Shown: positions 18,942 through 27,163, counted from the stretch's first letter. The stretch: DNA of 64,000 nucleotides from an uncultured Pelagibacteraceae bacterium (GCA_902566755.1 CACFJR010000002.1:17038-81037), one strand, 5' to 3'. A program made the numbers and translations. The notes: generated by a model from the letters alone, not told the origin.

Positions 18942-19598
18942 ATGCAAAAATACGATTTTATCAAGTCTTCTTTTAACTTCTCAAATGCTCCTATTAAAAG
19001 ATTTGTTAAAATCGAAAAAAAGGAGGATTTGCTTAAAAAACTAAAGGACGAAATCTCTAATATTGAAAATTGCACTCTAAAAAATAATTCAAACAATCTA
19101 GTTTTTGCCGATGGTGATCATGACAGTGGCATTATGCTGATAGGTGAAGGCCCTGGTCAAAAAGAAGATGAACAGGGAAAACCTTTTGTAGGAGACGCAG
19201 GCTTACTTTTGAATAAAATGTTAGCTGCAATTAATATTAAACGAAATAAAGTTTATGTAACAAATATAGTAAATTACAGACCACCTGAAAATAGAAAACC
19301 TAATGAAGTTGAGATTAATACTTATGCTCCTTTTATAAAAAAACATATTTCAATTATAAACCCCAAGTTAATAATATTATTGGGAAGCACTGCTATGGAG
19401 GCTTTTTTCGGGAATAAGGAAAAAATTTCTAAATCAAGAGGATTTTGGAAAGAACTAATTGTTAATAACAAAACTTATTTAACTATGGTTACCTTCCACC
19501 CTGCTTATTTGTTAAGACAGCCAGATCAAAAAAAATTTTCTTGGGCAGATTTAAAAGAAATAAGAAATAAAATTGAAGAATTGAAAATTGGAATATAA
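18942..19598 (+). CDS. Family-4-like uracil-DNA glycosylase lacking Fe-S cysteines
   Basis: Removes uracil from DNA as the first step of base excision repair. The 218 residues have family-4 motif 1 (GEGPGQKEDEQGKPFVG, about residues 68-84), VTNIVNYRPPENRKP, and the catalytic-loop motif TFHPAYLLR (184-192). Family-4 enzymes normally bind [4Fe-4S] through four cysteines. Here only C44 exists in the whole protein; the equivalents appear as K47, Y112 and about T127. The KRRIH insert of UdgX is not present. The first 40 residues are less conserved. It overlaps rnhB by 11 bases. Confidence 0.88.
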   Translation: MQKYDFIKSSFNFSNAPIKRFVKIEKKEDLLKKLKDEISNIENCTLKNNSNNLVFADGDHDSGIMLIGEGPGQKEDEQGKPFVGDAGLLLNKMLAAINIKRNKVYVTNIVNYRPPENRKPNEVEINTYAPFIKKHISIINPKLIILLGSTAMEAFFGNKEKISKSRGFWKELIVNNKTYLTMVTFHPAYLLRQPDQKKFSWADLKEIRNKIEELKIGI

Positions 19599-20172
19599 AT
19601 CTCAAAAAAGTGTAGCTGGGGTAGATGAGGTCGGTAGAGGTAGTCTTATTGGGCCTGTATATGCAGCGGCAGTAGTTTTTAAAAAAGGTTTTGATAAAAA
19701 GAGAGTAAAAGACTCAAAAAAATTATCTCCTAAGAAGAGAGAATTTTTGGAAAATTACATAAAAAAAAATTCTTATTGGGCTATTGGGACTGCTTCAAAG
19801 AAAGAAATTGAAAAAATAAATATTTTAAATGCATCTCTTTTGGCGATGAAAAGATCAATTTTAAAATTAAAATTCAAACCACAAATAGTAAAAGTTGATG
19901 GAAATAAAAAACCTAATATTAATAAATTAAATATAAAATCAGTTGTTAGAGGTGACCAGAAAATTCCTGAAATTTCTGCAGCGTCTATTTTAGCAAAAGT
20001 CTCAAGAGACCGATTGATTAGAAAGATGTCAAAAAAATTTAAAGCTTATTTGTGGGATAAAAATGTTGGCTATGGGACTAGAGATCATCTTTCAGCAATT
20101 AAAAAATTTGGAATTACAAAACATCATAGAAAAACATTCAAACCAATACACAATATATTGAGTCCCAAATAA
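19588..20172 (+). CDS. rnhB: Ribonuclease HII
   Basis: Cleaves RNA in RNA-DNA hybrids and single misincorporated ribonucleotides. The 194-residue protein has the catalytic GVDEVGRGSLIGPVYAAAV segment (the first Asp and Glu, about residues 11-12), VDGNKKP with the third acidic residue, and the RNase HII signature around AASILAKVSRD, then GYGTRDHLSAIKKFG. The start overlaps the glycosylase gene. RNase HI (rnhA) is also in the window near 35.5 kb, so both types are present. The UDG-rnhB-ccrM order groups three genes that act on DNA. Confidence 0.95.
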   Translation: MEYKSQKSVAGVDEVGRGSLIGPVYAAAVVFKKGFDKKRVKDSKKLSPKKREFLENYIKKNSYWAIGTASKKEIEKINILNASLLAMKRSILKLKFKPQIVKVDGNKKPNINKLNIKSVVRGDQKIPEISAASILAKVSRDRLIRKMSKKFKAYLWDKNVGYGTRDHLSAIKKFGITKHHRKTFKPIHNILSPK

Positions 20173-20210
20173 TCGAAGGCACAATTAATCAAAATTAATT
20201 CAATCATGAG

Positions 20211-20239
20211 TTGACCTGGACTCCGACCTAGAGTCTAAT
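20211..20239 (+). promoter_or_regulatory. Predicted ccrM promoter containing two GANTC sites
   Basis: A -35 box TTGACC (20211-20216), a 17-base spacer and a -10 box TCTAAT (20234-20239) precede the ccrM ATG by 13 bases. Two GANTC sites, the expected target of the CcrM methyltransferase, fall inside: GACTC at 20219-20223 in the spacer and GAGTC at 20231-20235 overlapping the -10 box. A third, GAGTC, is at 20160-20164 in the rnhB end. In Caulobacter the ccrM promoter also carries GANTC sites and responds to methylation, so autoregulation is plausible. Confidence 0.6.
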
Positions 20240-20252
20240 TGTTTCTTTTAAA

Positions 20253-21332
20253 ATGAGAGGGTTAGATTTAAAAAACAAAATTATTAACGGAGACAGTCTT
20301 AGAGAATTGAAAAGAATTCCAGATGAGACTTTCGATTTAGTTTTTGCAGATCCGCCTTACAACCTTCAACTAAAAAATAAACTAACTAGACCAGATAGAT
20401 CAAAAGTTAATGCAGTAAATGATAAATGGGATCAATTTGAAAGTTTTAAGAAATATGATGAATTCACATATGCGTGGTTAAGTGAGTGTAAAAGAATTTT
20501 AAAAAAGAATGGAGCAATCTGGGTTATAGGAAGTTATCATAATATATTTAGAGTTGGTACAGCTATTCAAAATTTAGGGTTTTGGATTTTAAATGATGTA
20601 ATTTGGAACAAAAAAAATCCAATGCCAAATTTTAGAGGGACAAGATTTACTAATGCTCATGAAACTTTAATTTGGGCTTCAAAATCAGAGAATTCAAAAT
20701 ATACTTTTAATTATCAATCATTAAAATGTTTGAATGATGATTTACAAATGAGATCTAATTGGGATTTGCCCATTTGCAATGGAACAGAACGTTTAAAAAA
20801 AAATGGAAAAAAGGTTCATTCTACACAAAAACCAGAAGCTTTACTTCATAGAATTTTATTAGCAACTTCAAATAAAGATGATTTAATTCTTGATCCATTT
20901 TTGGGATCAGGAACAACTGCAACGGTTGCAAAAAAATTGAGTAGAAATTATTACGGTATAGAAAAAGAAAAATCCTATTTCAAAGCTGCCGAACAAAGAT
21001 TGAAAAATACAAAACCAATAGAAGATCATTATTTAGATACACTTAAAAACAATAAATCCAAACCAAGAATACCTTTTGGTTCACTGGTTGAATTGGGAAT
21101 AATCAAGCCTGGCACTATTATTTTTGATAATAAAAAGAAAATCAGCGCAAAAATTATGGTTGATGGGAGTATCAAACATGCTCAAACTGAAGGTTCAATT
21201 CATAAGGTTGCAGCTACAATTTTAGGAGCTGAAAGTTGTAATGGATGGACTTATTGGCATTGCGAATTAGGAAATACTTTCGTGCCAATAGATAATTTAA
21301 GACAAAAATTCTTGTCAAAAAGTTACCTATAA
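20253..21332 (+). CDS. ccrM: CcrM-type adenine-N6 DNA methyltransferase (predicted GANTC)
   Basis: Orphan DNA methyltransferase of the cell-cycle-regulated alphaproteobacterial type. The 359 residues have beta-class order: catalytic FADPPYNLQL (DPPY at 33-36) near the start, a target recognition region with GTRFTNAHETLIWA, then KPEALLHRI and the SAM-binding DPFLGSGTTA. The C-terminal 85 or so residues (from about PRIPFGSLVELGIIKPGT) form the RAMA domain typical of CcrM, which contributes to DNA recognition. No restriction endonuclease gene is adjacent. The last 10 bases overlap the convergent monooxygenase gene. Confidence 0.93.
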   Translation: MRGLDLKNKIINGDSLRELKRIPDETFDLVFADPPYNLQLKNKLTRPDRSKVNAVNDKWDQFESFKKYDEFTYAWLSECKRILKKNGAIWVIGSYHNIFRVGTAIQNLGFWILNDVIWNKKNPMPNFRGTRFTNAHETLIWASKSENSKYTFNYQSLKCLNDDLQMRSNWDLPICNGTERLKKNGKKVHSTQKPEALLHRILLATSNKDDLILDPFLGSGTTATVAKKLSRNYYGIEKEKSYFKAAEQRLKNTKPIEDHYLDTLKNNKSKPRIPFGSLVELGIIKPGTIIFDNKKKISAKIMVDGSIKHAQTEGSIHKVAATILGAESCNGWTYWHCELGNTFVPIDNLRQKFLSKSYL

Positions 21333-22465
21333 ATTTTTCCTAAATAACTTTCTAAAAACTTTTTATTTTTTACTAATTTTTTTAAAAAAATATTTCTAAG
21401 ATATACAGTTAAAGGATTTGATAGATGAAAAGCAAACTGATTCAATTTTGATCTATTATTTACCATTTTTGTTTTATTAACCCTATTTTTAAAAAAGTTA
21501 GCATTGGAATTATTTTCTATACTAGCAAATAGTTCATGTGCGCCCTCTATGGACTGAGATGCGCCTTGAGCAAATGATGGTGGAAAAGCAAAAAAAGCAT
21601 CTCCTATTAAATAAATGTTCTTATTTTTTACTTCAAAAAAATTATCACTAACAAACACAGGAAATATTTTTAATTCTTTAAGATTATTAAAAAATTCTTT
21701 GTTCTCTTGAGGAATATTTTCTAAAATTTTTTGTATAAATAATTTATCATTAAACAATGAGTAATTTTTCTGTTCGTCTGCTGAAAGTTTATATTTCATT
21801 ATAGCTATTAAGTTTAAATCTCCACATGGAGAAATAGGATAAATTACATGATGAAAATCGGAGCCCAAAAATAACAAAATATTCTTTTTATCAATTATAT
21901 TTGAATTTGCCGGTATCGTTCCCCTTATAGCTAAAGTATTATTATATTTTGGTTGAACTTGTTTATTTGAAACAAGATTTCTACTTTTTGAAAAAACCCC
22001 TTCAGAAATAATTAGATAATCAAATTCGTGAGTTTCTTTATTTTCAAAAGTAAGTTTTATTTTTTCTTGCTCTTGATCAATTTTCGATACACTATAATTT
22101 GTTTTGATCAAATCCTCTAAATCTTTTTTTAGAAAATTGATCAAAGTAGATCTTTTCAAAGTAGTATACTTGCAATCATTTGAGTTAAATTCAGATATAT
22201 CTAGTTCACATATTTTATCTTCATCTTTTTTTGAGTAAAAATTTATTTTTTCTGGATTAAATTTTTCGTTTTTTTCTAATTTGTTAAATCCAATTTCATT
22301 TAAAAGTTTGACGCTGTTTGTAGATAATTGTACACCGTACCCCTCGTCTAGATTAAGAGAGTTTTTTTTATCAAAAATTGATACTTGATATTTAGGGTTT
22401 TTTTTAAAAAGATTAGCTATGTATAATCCTGATATCCCTGCTCCAATAATTCCAATTTTTTTCAT
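21323..22465 (-). CDS. FAD-dependent monooxygenase (UbiH/aromatic hydroxylase family)
   Basis: A 380-residue group A flavin monooxygenase. The N-terminal dinucleotide-binding motif is IGIIGAGISGLYIANLF, the middle has a short strand region before YLIISEGVFSKSRNL (the DG-type motif is degenerate here), and the C-terminal FAD motif is YLIGDAFFAFPPSFAQGASQ. Family members hydroxylate ubiquinone precursors or aromatic acids. Because ubiA and ubiK are in the window, a ubiquinone role is tempting, but the sequence resembles 6-hydroxynicotinate/salicylate-type hydroxylases as much as UbiH, so no symbol is given. It overlaps mutY as ATGA. Confidence 0.85.
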   Translation of the reverse strand: MKKIGIIGAGISGLYIANLFKKNPKYQVSIFDKKNSLNLDEGYGVQLSTNSVKLLNEIGFNKLEKNEKFNPEKINFYSKKDEDKICELDISEFNSNDCKYTTLKRSTLINFLKKDLEDLIKTNYSVSKIDQEQEKIKLTFENKETHEFDYLIISEGVFSKSRNLVSNKQVQPKYNNTLAIRGTIPANSNIIDKKNILLFLGSDFHHVIYPISPCGDLNLIAIMKYKLSADEQKNYSLFNDKLFIQKILENIPQENKEFFNNLKELKIFPVFVSDNFFEVKNKNIYLIGDAFFAFPPSFAQGASQSIEGAHELFASIENNSNANFFKNRVNKTKMVNNRSKLNQFAFHLSNPLTVYLRNIFLKKLVKNKKFLESYLGKIYR

Positions 22466-23451
22466 ACATTACTCGAGGCTACTCTAAATAATTTTTTTGT
22501 AAAAGATGGTATTACTTCACTTACTATTTTTTTTCGGTTTAAAATTACGCCTTTATTTGTTGATTTAATTTTATTTTTATTAATTACAATATTCATATCT
22601 ATATTAGATATCTTAATTTTTGTTTTTACTTTTGATGAAGAGTTAAATTTTGACTTATCTATTTCGTTCATCGGAAAGATTAATAAATTTTTAAGAAAGT
22701 TAAATTTATTATTTCTAATTAATAACATTTTATTTTCATTCATATAAATATTTGCCTCAAAATATTTGATCTTATTTTTTTTTGTTTTTTTTATTAAAGA
22801 AAAATCTTTTCGTTTATATGAAATACAATTTATTCTTATTGGACACTTGTCGCATAATGGAGAGGTGGGCCTGCATACTAAAGCACCTAATTCCATTATA
22901 GCTTGAGCATAATCACTTGCTCTTTCTGATAAACCAAAAAATTTTTTTGAAATTTGCATATTTTCTTTTGATATATCCCCATCGTTTCTAAGAAATAAAA
23001 CTCTTTTAAGAATTCTTTCAACATTTCCATCCAAAGGAATAAATTTTTGATTGAAAGCAATAGCCATTATTGCAGTAGACGTATAATCACCGACTCCAGG
23101 CAAAGATTTTAAATCCTCAAAATTAGATGGTAAAATTCCACCAAATTTACCATTAATCATTATTGCAGATTTTTTTAAATTTCTTGCTCTAGAATAGTAG
23201 CCCAGTCCCTCCCACAACTTCATTAGTGTTTGGTCATTTGTTTTGGACAACTTTTTAAAATTTGGAATTTTTTGCACAAATCTTTTGAAATAAGGAATAA
23301 CAGTTGACACTTGAGTTTGTTGCAACATAAACTCACTAACAAATGTGAAATAAAGTTTTTGTTCCTTAGAAGTATTTTTTCTCCATGGTAGAATTCTCTT
23401 ATTATTATCGTACCAAAATAAAATTTTTTTTGATATAATTGATTTAACCAT
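22462..23451 (-). CDS. mutY: A/G-specific adenine glycosylase
   Basis: Removes adenine mispaired with 8-oxoguanine. The 329 residues have the catalytic glutamate in SEFMLQQTQV (about E40), the helix-hairpin-helix LPGVGDYTSTA (117-127) with its following Asp (D141), and an intact [4Fe-4S] loop: C193, C200, C203, C209 in the C-x6-C-x2-C-x5-C pattern. The C-terminal Nudix-like recognition domain is short and diverged. The cluster here contrasts with its loss in the uracil-DNA glycosylase 3 kb away. The start codon overlaps the start codon of divergent dciA in a shared CATG. Confidence 0.95.
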   Translation of the reverse strand: MVKSIISKKILFWYDNNKRILPWRKNTSKEQKLYFTFVSEFMLQQTQVSTVIPYFKRFVQKIPNFKKLSKTNDQTLMKLWEGLGYYSRARNLKKSAIMINGKFGGILPSNFEDLKSLPGVGDYTSTAIMAIAFNQKFIPLDGNVERILKRVLFLRNDGDISKENMQISKKFFGLSERASDYAQAIMELGALVCRPTSPLCDKCPIRINCISYKRKDFSLIKKTKKNKIKYFEANIYMNENKMLLIRNNKFNFLKNLLIFPMNEIDKSKFNSSSKVKTKIKISNIDMNIVINKNKIKSTNKGVILNRKKIVSEVIPSFTKKLFRVASSNV

Positions 23452-23917
23452 GAATTTTAATTCTAATCAGAGATCTAAAGTCATTCAAGGGTTAAGATCC
23501 TTTAAAGATACTTTACCCACAAAAGTAAAAAAATTATTGAAGCAAAAAGGAGAGGTTTATTCTGAACTTATAGAAAATTGGAGAATGTTTGTTGGTGATG
23601 AGCTATTTTCTTTAAGTTATCCAAAAAAATATTTGAGTTCTAATAAATTTAGAAAATCCGTATTGGAAGTAATGGTTAAAAGAGGTCACGAAGTCGAATT
23701 AGAGTATTCAAAAAAAAATATAATAGATAAGATTAATTCTTTTTTTGGATATGATTTAATTTCAACATTAAAAGTGTATACCTTTGACAGGAAAGATGAA
23801 AAACCAAAAAATCTTAAAAAAAGTAATTCTAAAATTAATTTGGGGGGAATTAAAAATAAAAAAATTGAAAATTCTTTAAAAGAATTTGCTAAAGTGTATA
23901 GAGAAAAAAATGATTAA
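23450..23917 (+). CDS. dciA: DciA-like protein (DUF721), replicative helicase loader
   Basis: A 155-residue protein with the DUF721/DciA domain at about residues 25-115 (ENWRMFVGDELFSLSYPKK, then EVMVKRGHEVELEYSKKNII), followed by a lysine-rich, probably disordered tail. DciA is the ancestral bacterial loader of the replicative helicase DnaB. Family membership rests on this domain and on the conserved mutY-DUF721-dsbA-smc order of alphaproteobacteria. No in-frame start codon ATG occurs until about residue 46, so the start inside the CATG shared with mutY is the only sensible ATG. Confidence 0.82.
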   Translation: MNFNSNQRSKVIQGLRSFKDTLPTKVKKLLKQKGEVYSELIENWRMFVGDELFSLSYPKKYLSSNKFRKSVLEVMVKRGHEVELEYSKKNIIDKINSFFGYDLISTLKVYTFDRKDEKPKNLKKSNSKINLGGIKNKKIENSLKEFAKVYREKND

Positions 23918-24488
23918 GAAAACTTTTATACTAATAATTTTTGTTCTTTTCCAGACAAATATTAACGCATCTCCCTTCAAACCAATAATTGAGGGTAGAG
24001 AAGACGCAAAAATTAAACTAATAATTTACGAGTCTCTTACTTGTTCATTCTGTGCAGATTTTCATAATAAAGTTTACCCTGAATTAAAAAAAGAATTTAT
24101 TGATACTGGTATTATTAATATTGAATTTAGAAATTTCCCATTAGACATGGCAGCATTAAATGCATCCAAACTGGCTCATTGTAACAATGATGGCAAATCA
24201 GACTTACTACATTTTTTATACTCTAACCAAAAAAAGTGGGCCAAAGGATCAACGATTGAAGAACTTAATTCAAATTTGTCTTCAGTTATAAAATTATTTG
24301 AAAAACCTCTAGATGAAGAAAAGTGTTTTTCTAACACTGAGTTAGAGGCCTTCATTTTGAACGAACGAATCGAGGGTGTAAAAGAATTTGATATAAATTC
24401 AACCCCTACACTTATTTTAAACGATCAAAAGTTTGAAAAAACGCTATCATTTAAAAATTTAAAAAAAGCCATAGAAAAACTGTTATAA
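23910..24488 (+). CDS. DsbA-family periplasmic thiol:disulfide protein
   Basis: A 192-residue exported thioredoxin-fold protein. The signal peptide begins MIKKTFILIIFVLFQTNINA and the active site is CSFC (ESLTCSFCADFHNKVYP), with EFRNFPLD and a cis-proline TPTLILND further on. The start chosen is the ATG overlapping the dciA stop; a TTG-type start 24 bases upstream would put charged residues before the signal peptide. It likely oxidises or isomerises disulfides in secreted proteins. It sits in the conserved mutY-dciA-dsbA-smc cluster, 7 bases before smc. Confidence 0.9.
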   Translation: MIKKTFILIIFVLFQTNINASPFKPIIEGREDAKIKLIIYESLTCSFCADFHNKVYPELKKEFIDTGIINIEFRNFPLDMAALNASKLAHCNNDGKSDLLHFLYSNQKKWAKGSTIEELNSNLSSVIKLFEKPLDEEKCFSNTELEAFILNERIEGVKEFDINSTPTLILNDQKFEKTLSFKNLKKAIEKLL

Positions 24489-24495
24489 TTCCTTA

Positions 24496-26892
24496 ATGGA
24501 ATTTAAAAAAATTCAGTTAAACGGTTTTAAATCTTTTGCAGATAAAACAAGTTTACTTATTGAGGACGGTCTAACTGGGATTGTTGGTCCAAACGGATGT
24601 GGTAAATCAAATATCGTTGAGTCTTTAAGATGGTGTATGGGTGAAACATCAGCAAAAAGTATGAGAGGCTCAGGTATGGAAGATGTTATTTTCTCTGGTA
24701 CTTCAAACAAACCTTCCAAAAATATAGCTGAGGTAGTTGTAAACCTATCAAACGATGGAAGTCTAGGATCACACAATTATAAACATATTCCCGAAATAGA
24801 AATTAGACGGAAGATTGAAAAAGATAAAGGATCAAAGTTTCATATAAATGGGAAAGAAGTAAGGGCAAAAGATGCTCAAATGTTTTTTGCTGACCTTTCA
24901 ACTGGGGCTCACTCTCCATCATTAATAAGCCAAGGTAGAATTGGATCGTTAGTTACAGCAAAACCAAGTGATAGACGAGCAATACTTGAGGAGGCAGCGG
25001 GAATTTCTGGTTTACACGCTAGAAGACATGAAGCTGAAGTAAGATTAAATGCTGCAGAAAATAATTTAAAAAGAGCGGATGAATTAAGAAGACAACAAGA
25101 GAAACAATTAGCAAATTTACAAAAACAAGCAGAAGAAGCTGGAAAATATAAGATGATTTCTGAAGAAATAAAAAAAATTGAAGCAGGTTTATATTTTTTA
25201 AAATTGCAGGAGATAGATAAAGAGATTACCTTAGAAAAAGAAATTAATAAAGACTCTGATCAAGAATTTGAAAATATTACAAATAAAATTAATGAAATTG
25301 AAAAAAATATAGAAAGTGAAAGTGCAACAAACACCCCAATTAAAGAAAAAAATTTTGAAATACTTTCTAAAATCCAAAGATTAAACTTAGAACTCAAAAG
25401 TTTGGATGAGGAAAATGATAGAATTCAAAGAGAGATTGAGAATTTTAAAAATAGTCTTGTTGAAATAGATAATGATTTGGATAGAGAAAAAAGTATTACG
25501 ATTGATGCTAATTCAAATGAAAAAAGGTTAAAAGAGGAAAAAAATGATTTAATCAATATTGATACAAAATATTACGATACTGAAAAAAAATCAAATGATG
25601 ATCTTTTTTCCGTTAAAGATAAACTTAAAAACAATCTTGAAAACGTAAAGACTTTGATTAGTCAGAACCAAAATGATGATGCTATAAAAGCTATTGAAGA
25701 ATGTAAAAACATTATTGAAGAATATGCCGAAAGCTATAGCAAAAACCAAAACATAAAAAACGATTCAATTAAAAGAAAAGAAAGAATAAAAATTATTGAT
25801 ACTGAAATTGAAAGTTGGAAAAATCTACTTGAAAACTCCAACAAATCAATAAAACAACTTAATGAAAGAAGACAAAAATCATCTAGTCAGTTAAATCTTT
25901 TAGAAAATAAACCAAACACTCAAGCAGAAAAAAAAGGACAGCTGACTGAAAATTTAAGACTTTCTGAAATTGAGAAAGAAGAGAATGAAAAATTAATTAA
26001 AATATCAGATAAAAAATCAAACGCTCTTAATCTTGAGCTTTCAGAGATCAGAGAAAATTCTATAGAAATTAGAGAAAGAAAAGCGAGTTCAACAGCAACA
26101 ATCGATGGTCTGTCAAAAAGAAGAATTGATTTGTTAGAAAGAATTGAAAATGAATTAAATCTTGCAGAAAAAGATGTTTTTGAATTCTCAAACTTGACAG
26201 ATCAAAGTGATCTTCCAGATGCACTTACGCAAGAGGAATTGCTTGATGAAAAGAAAAGAGAGAGAGACAAACTAGGATCAGTAAATCTAAGAGCAGATGA
26301 AGAAACAAGTAAATACGAAATTGAAATTAAGAAAATGGAAAAAGATCGATCAGATTTAGTTACAGCCATTCTTAAACTTAAAGAAAGTATTAATGAACTT
26401 AATCAAAAAGGTCGAGAAAGACTCCTTGAGGCCTTTGAAAAGGTAAATAGAAAATTTAATGAAGTTTATACAAAATTATTTAACGGTGGAAGTGCGAAAC
26501 TGGAATTAGTTGACTCTGATGATCCACTTGATGCAGGTTTAGAAATGTTGGTAAGTCCTCCAGGAAAAAGACTTCAGTCAATAACTCTTCTTTCAGGTGG
26601 AGAGCAAGCGCTGACTGCTTTATCTTTAATCTTTGCAGTTTTCTTAACTAACCCTTCACCAATATGTGTTCTTGATGAAGTAGATGCACCTTTAGATGAC
26701 GCAAACGTTATTCGTTTTTGTAATCTTTTGGATGAACTCATAAAAATTACTAAAACAAAATTTATTATTGTTACCCATCACGCACTTACCATGTCAAAAA
26801 TGAATAGACTTTATGGTGTAACCATGCCAGAGAAAGGCATAAGCCAGCTAGTTTCAGTTGACCTTGAAAAAGCTGAGAGCATGGTTGCCTAG
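24496..26892 (+). CDS. smc: Short SMC chromosome-segregation ATPase without a recognisable hinge
   Basis: Condensin-type SMC by its heads: Walker A GPNGCGKSN (31-39), the alphaproteobacterial GSGMEDVIFSGTS, ISQGRIG (about 144-150), ABC signature LLSGGEQALTAL (698-709), Walker B ICVLDEVDAPLDD (723-735) and VTHHALTM (759-766). The protein has only 798 residues, whereas bacterial SMCs usually have about 1150-1200. Coiled coil runs from about 175 to 340 and again from about 430 to 590. The stretch between them (about 340-430) is polar and helical, with no globular hinge glycines, and only one cysteine, so no zinc hook. The frame is uninterrupted. Next to dsbA and atpI. Confidence 0.92.
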   Translation: MEFKKIQLNGFKSFADKTSLLIEDGLTGIVGPNGCGKSNIVESLRWCMGETSAKSMRGSGMEDVIFSGTSNKPSKNIAEVVVNLSNDGSLGSHNYKHIPEIEIRRKIEKDKGSKFHINGKEVRAKDAQMFFADLSTGAHSPSLISQGRIGSLVTAKPSDRRAILEEAAGISGLHARRHEAEVRLNAAENNLKRADELRRQQEKQLANLQKQAEEAGKYKMISEEIKKIEAGLYFLKLQEIDKEITLEKEINKDSDQEFENITNKINEIEKNIESESATNTPIKEKNFEILSKIQRLNLELKSLDEENDRIQREIENFKNSLVEIDNDLDREKSITIDANSNEKRLKEEKNDLINIDTKYYDTEKKSNDDLFSVKDKLKNNLENVKTLISQNQNDDAIKAIEECKNIIEEYAESYSKNQNIKNDSIKRKERIKIIDTEIESWKNLLENSNKSIKQLNERRQKSSSQLNLLENKPNTQAEKKGQLTENLRLSEIEKEENEKLIKISDKKSNALNLELSEIRENSIEIRERKASSTATIDGLSKRRIDLLERIENELNLAEKDVFEFSNLTDQSDLPDALTQEELLDEKKRERDKLGSVNLRADEETSKYEIEIKKMEKDRSDLVTAILKLKESINELNQKGRERLLEAFEKVNRKFNEVYTKLFNGGSAKLELVDSDDPLDAGLEMLVSPPGKRLQSITLLSGGEQALTALSLIFAVFLTNPSPICVLDEVDAPLDDANVIRFCNLLDELIKITKTKFIIVTHHALTMSKMNRLYGVTMPEKGISQLVSVDLEKAESMVA

Positions 26893-27159
26893 ATGGGTAA
26901 AGAACGGCTAAAAGATCGCCTAAAAAATGCACGTAAAAAGTTAAAAGTAGAAAAAGAAAATCCCCAAACATCTAATATTGGACAAGCTTTCAAATTGAGC
27001 ACTGAGTTAGTGGCGGCTGTATTAGTAGGGACAATTATAGGGTTTATTTTAGATAATTGGTTTGATACTAAACCATGGTTAATAATAATATTTTTTTTTG
27101 TTGGTGTAGTTGCGGGTATATTAAATGTAATTAGGTCAGCAAAAAAATTACAGAATTGA
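26893..27159 (+). CDS. atpI: ATP synthase subunit I (AtpI-like)
   Basis: An 88-residue membrane protein: a basic N-terminal segment with KDRLKNARKKLK, then two transmembrane helices (about 33-52 and 60-80) separated by DNWFDTKPW, the AtpI/AtpQ pattern. AtpI helps assemble the c-ring or supplies Mg2+ to F0. It starts immediately after the smc stop codon (TAGATG) and 4 bases before atpB, so it heads the F0 operon. Confidence 0.9.
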   Translation: MGKERLKDRLKNARKKLKVEKENPQTSNIGQAFKLSTELVAAVLVGTIIGFILDNWFDTKPWLIIIFFFVGVVAGILNVIRSAKKLQN

Positions 27160-27163
27160 TTTT

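Noticed and set aside
18902..19096. Small minus-strand frame upstream of the TPR gene
   Set aside because: It lies fully antisense to the start of the uracil-DNA glycosylase gene and shows no family features.
20185..20198. TTAA, 6 bases, TTAA upstream of ccrM, resembling a CtrA site
   Set aside because: The classical CtrA box has a 7-base spacer and TTAA is very common in this AT-rich DNA; no ctrA gene is visible in the window.
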